This document shows positions 61,401 through 64,000 of a stretch of DNA of 64,000 nucleotides, one piece after another. Source of the stretch: Torymus aiolomorphi (Eukaryota; Arthropoda; Insecta; Hymenoptera; Torymidae); assembly GCA_036365515.1 (NCBI GenBank), contig CM070875.1:9650001-9714000 (forward strand). The letters are read 5' to 3'. The number at the start of each line of letters is the position of its first letter. Position 1 is the stretch's first letter. Under the pieces are notes generated by a model. The model ran no database searches and was not told where the DNA came from. It saw nothing but the letters and a program-made list of their open reading frames with translations. Made by a program: the position numbers and the translations under genes.

Positions 61401-64000
61401 CTATTTTTTTCCGCTCTATCGAATGGAAAAGGTTTTAGGACCGTAGAGCCAATAGGAAAATAATCATTTTCAAAAATTTTCAGATATTGCAAAAATCATA
61501 GCGCCAATCGAAAGAGCAGCGCAAAATACCCCTATATATGAATTTTGGTTAAATTTGGAGAAAAAATTTTTCTTCGTTTTTCGAATATAATATTCGTTGA
61601 AAATCGCTCAAAAATACCAAATTTCAATTTTCTCAGCCTACTAGTCACAATACCCGACTATATCAGCCTGCTCTAGTGGAAGGAGTATCCTTTGGGGTCG
61701 AAGGACCTAGCGGAGATGAGCAATTTTGAAAAATGTTCTACATTTCATCGTTTATTTGGGCCAAATCGACTTCAAATCGCTTGAAAACCCAAAATATCGA
61801 TTTTTTAATCCCACCAATCACTATACGCGACTATTTTTTTCCGCTCTATCGAATGGAAAAGGTTTTAGGACCGTAGAGCCAATAGGAAAATAATCATTTT
61901 CAAAAATTTTCAGATATTGCAAAAATCATAGCGCCAATCGAAAGAGCAGCGCAAAATACCCCTATATATGAATTTTGGTTAAATTTGGAGAAAAAATTTT
62001 TCTTCGTTTATTCGAATATAATATTCGTTGAAAATCGCTCAAAAATACCAAATTTCAATTTTCTCAGCCTACTAGTCACAATACCCGACTATATCATCCT
62101 GCTCTAGTGGAAGGAGTATCCTTTGGGGTCGAAGGACCTAGCGGAGATGAGCAATTTTGAAAAATGTTCTACATTTCATCGTTTATTTGGGCCAAATCGA
62201 CTTCAAATCGCTTGAAAACCCAAAATATCGATTTTTTAATCCCACCAATCACTATACGCGACTATTTTTTCCGCTCTATCGAATGGAAAAGGTTTTAGGA
62301 CCGTAGAGCCAATAGGAAAATAATCATTTTCAAAAATTTTCAGATATTGCAAAAATCATAGCGCCAATCGAAAGAGCAGCGCAAAATACCCCTATATATA
62401 TTAATTTTGGTTAAATTTGGAGAAAAAAATTTTTCTTCGTTTATTCGAATATAATATTCGTTGAAAATCGCTCAAAAATACCAAATTTCAATTTTCTCAG
62501 CCTACTAGTCACAATACCCGACTATATCAGCCTGCTCTAGTGGAAGGAGTATCCTTTGGGGTCGAAGGACCTAGCGGAGATGAGCAATTTTGAAAAATGT
62601 TCTACATTTCATCGTTTATTTGGGCCAAATCGACTTCAAATCGCTTGAAAACCCAAAATATCGATTTTTTAATCCCACCAATCACTATACGCGACTATTT
62701 TTTTCCGCTCTATCGAATGGAAAAGGTTTTAAGACCGTAGAGCCAATAGGAAAATAATCATTTTCAAAAATTTTCAGATATTGCAAAAATCATAGCGCCA
62801 ATCGAAAGAGCAGCGCAAAATACCCCTATATATGAATTTTGGTTAAATTTGGAGAAAAAAATTTTTCTTCGTTTATTCGGATATAATATTCGTTGAAAAT
62901 CGCTCAAAAATACCAAATTTCAATTTTCTCAGCCTACTAGTCACAATACCCGACTATATCATCCTGCTCTAGTGGAAGGAGTATCCTTTGGGGTCGAAGG
63001 ACCTAGCGGAGATGAGCAATTTTGAAAAATGTTCTACATTTCATCGTTTATTTGGGCCAAATCGACTTCAAATCGCATGAAAACCCAAAATATCCATTTT
63101 TTAATCCCACCAATCACTATACGCGACTATTTTTTTCCGCTCTATCGAATGGAAAAGGTTTTAGGACCGTAGAGCCAATAGGAAAATAATCATTTTCAAA
63201 AATTTTCAGATATTGCAAAAATCATAGCGCCAATCGAAAGAGCAGCGCAAAATACCCCTATATATGAATTTTGGTTAAATTTGGAGAAAAAAATTTTTCT
63301 TCGTTTATTCGGATATAATATTCGTTGAAAATCGCTCAAAAATACCAAATTTCAATTTTCTCAGCCTACTAGTCACAATACCCGACTATATCATCCTGCT
63401 CTAGTGGAAGGAGTATCCTTTGGGGTCGAAGGACCTAGCGGAGATGAGCAATTTTGAAAAATGTTCTACATTTCATCGTTTATTTGGGCCAAATCGACTT
63501 CAAATCGCTTGAAAACCCAAAATATCGATTTTTTAATCCCACCAATCACTATACGCGACTATTTTTTTCCGCTCTATCGAATGGAAAAGGTTTTAGGACC
63601 GTAGAGCCAATAGGAAAATAATCATTTTCAAAAATTTTCAGATATTGCAAAAATCATAGCGCCAATCGAAAGAGCAGCGCAAAATACCCCTATATATGAA
63701 TTTTGGCTAAATTTGGAGAAAAAATTTTTCTTCGTTTATTCGGATATATAATATGCGTTGAAAATCGCTCAAAAATACCAAATTTCAATTTTCTTAGCCT
63801 ACTAGTCACAATACCCGACTATATCATCCTGCTCTAGTGGAAGGAGTATCCTTTGGGGTCGAAGGACCTAGCGGAGATGAGCAATTTTGAAAAATGTTCT
63901 ACATTTCATCGTTTATTTGGGCCAAATCTACTTCAAATCGCTTGAAAACCCAAAATATCGATTTTTTAATCCCACCAATCACTATACGCGACTATTTTTT
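55486..64000 (+). repeat. Tandem satellite array, ~432 bp monomer, about 20 copies
   Basis: The marker ACCCCTATATATGAATTTTGG recurs at 55921, 56353, 56785, 57216, 57648, 58079, 58509, 58940, 59371, 59803, 60235, 60666, 61098, 61528, 61958, 62388, 62822, 63254 and 63686, with spacings of 430-434. One more diverged unit lies at the left edge, and the array runs off the window. Monomers are nearly identical, implying recent homogenisation. There are no open frames of note. Each monomer is itself a diverged dimer (offset 259/173 bp). Variants fall into at least three types that recur in order. Confidence 0.97.

Noticed and set aside
55486..64000. CRISPR-like regular array
   Set aside because: Units are contiguous with no unique spacers and the period is ~432 bases; this is a eukaryotic satellite.

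Overview
The window is eukaryotic nuclear DNA, almost certainly from an insect and most likely a hymenopteran. The evidence is insect-type intron/exon genes with GT-AG introns, insect-type protein sequences (Yan/Aop, Nog1, mtSSB, HPF1), a CpG- and microsatellite-rich upstream flank, and BEL/Pao, mariner and non-LTR elements. The species cannot be named from sequence alone.

Layout. (1) 1-19177: CpG-rich, low-complexity DNA without protein genes, interpreted as upstream flank plus a long 5' intron of the next gene. It holds a candidate core promoter near 2000, one well-framed noncoding exon (2949-3026) and several long microsatellites. (2) 19178-22025 (+): anterior open/yan, an ETS repressor, with four coding exons (512 aa) and an AT-rich 3' UTR of about 1.5-2.6 kb. 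(3) 25121-26175 (-): mitochondrial single-stranded DNA-binding protein, 4 exons, 140 aa. (4) 27318-29585 (+): HPF1 (histone PARylation factor 1) with an N-terminal PBZ zinc finger, 5 exons, 558 aa. (5) 29974-32587 (-): NOG1/GTPBP4, 9 exons, 639 aa. All four host genes splice into uninterrupted frames at consensus junctions.

From about 33 kb the window becomes repeat territory: diverged tandem repeats (33.3-35.7 kb); a decayed non-LTR retrotransposon (36.8-38.9 kb); fragments of a ~432 bp satellite; a dead mariner inserted in one fragment (39595-40868); a ~10 kb nest in which a DDE-type DNA transposon (50 bp inverted repeats at 41625 and 51515, transposase pseudogene at 49586-51403) is split by a 6.6 kb BEL/Pao retrotransposon (42819-49440, 5 bp target duplication, ~99% identical LTRs); a ~3.5 kb foldback element with ~1.2 kb inverted arms (51990-55485); and a homogeneous tandem array of about 20 copies of the ~432 bp satellite to the window end.

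The host genes form no obvious pathway. Yan is a nuclear repressor downstream of RTK/MAPK signalling, mtSSB coats mitochondrial ssDNA, HPF1 directs PARP1 to serine, and NOG1 is a 60S assembly GTPase. HPF1 and NOG1 are convergent, with stops 388 bp apart. mtSSB and HPF1 are divergent and share a 1.1 kb upstream region containing a MITE-like insertion. The repeat half suggests proximity to heterochromatin (an inference): satellite, nested transposons, and a satellite orientation switch at the foldback element.
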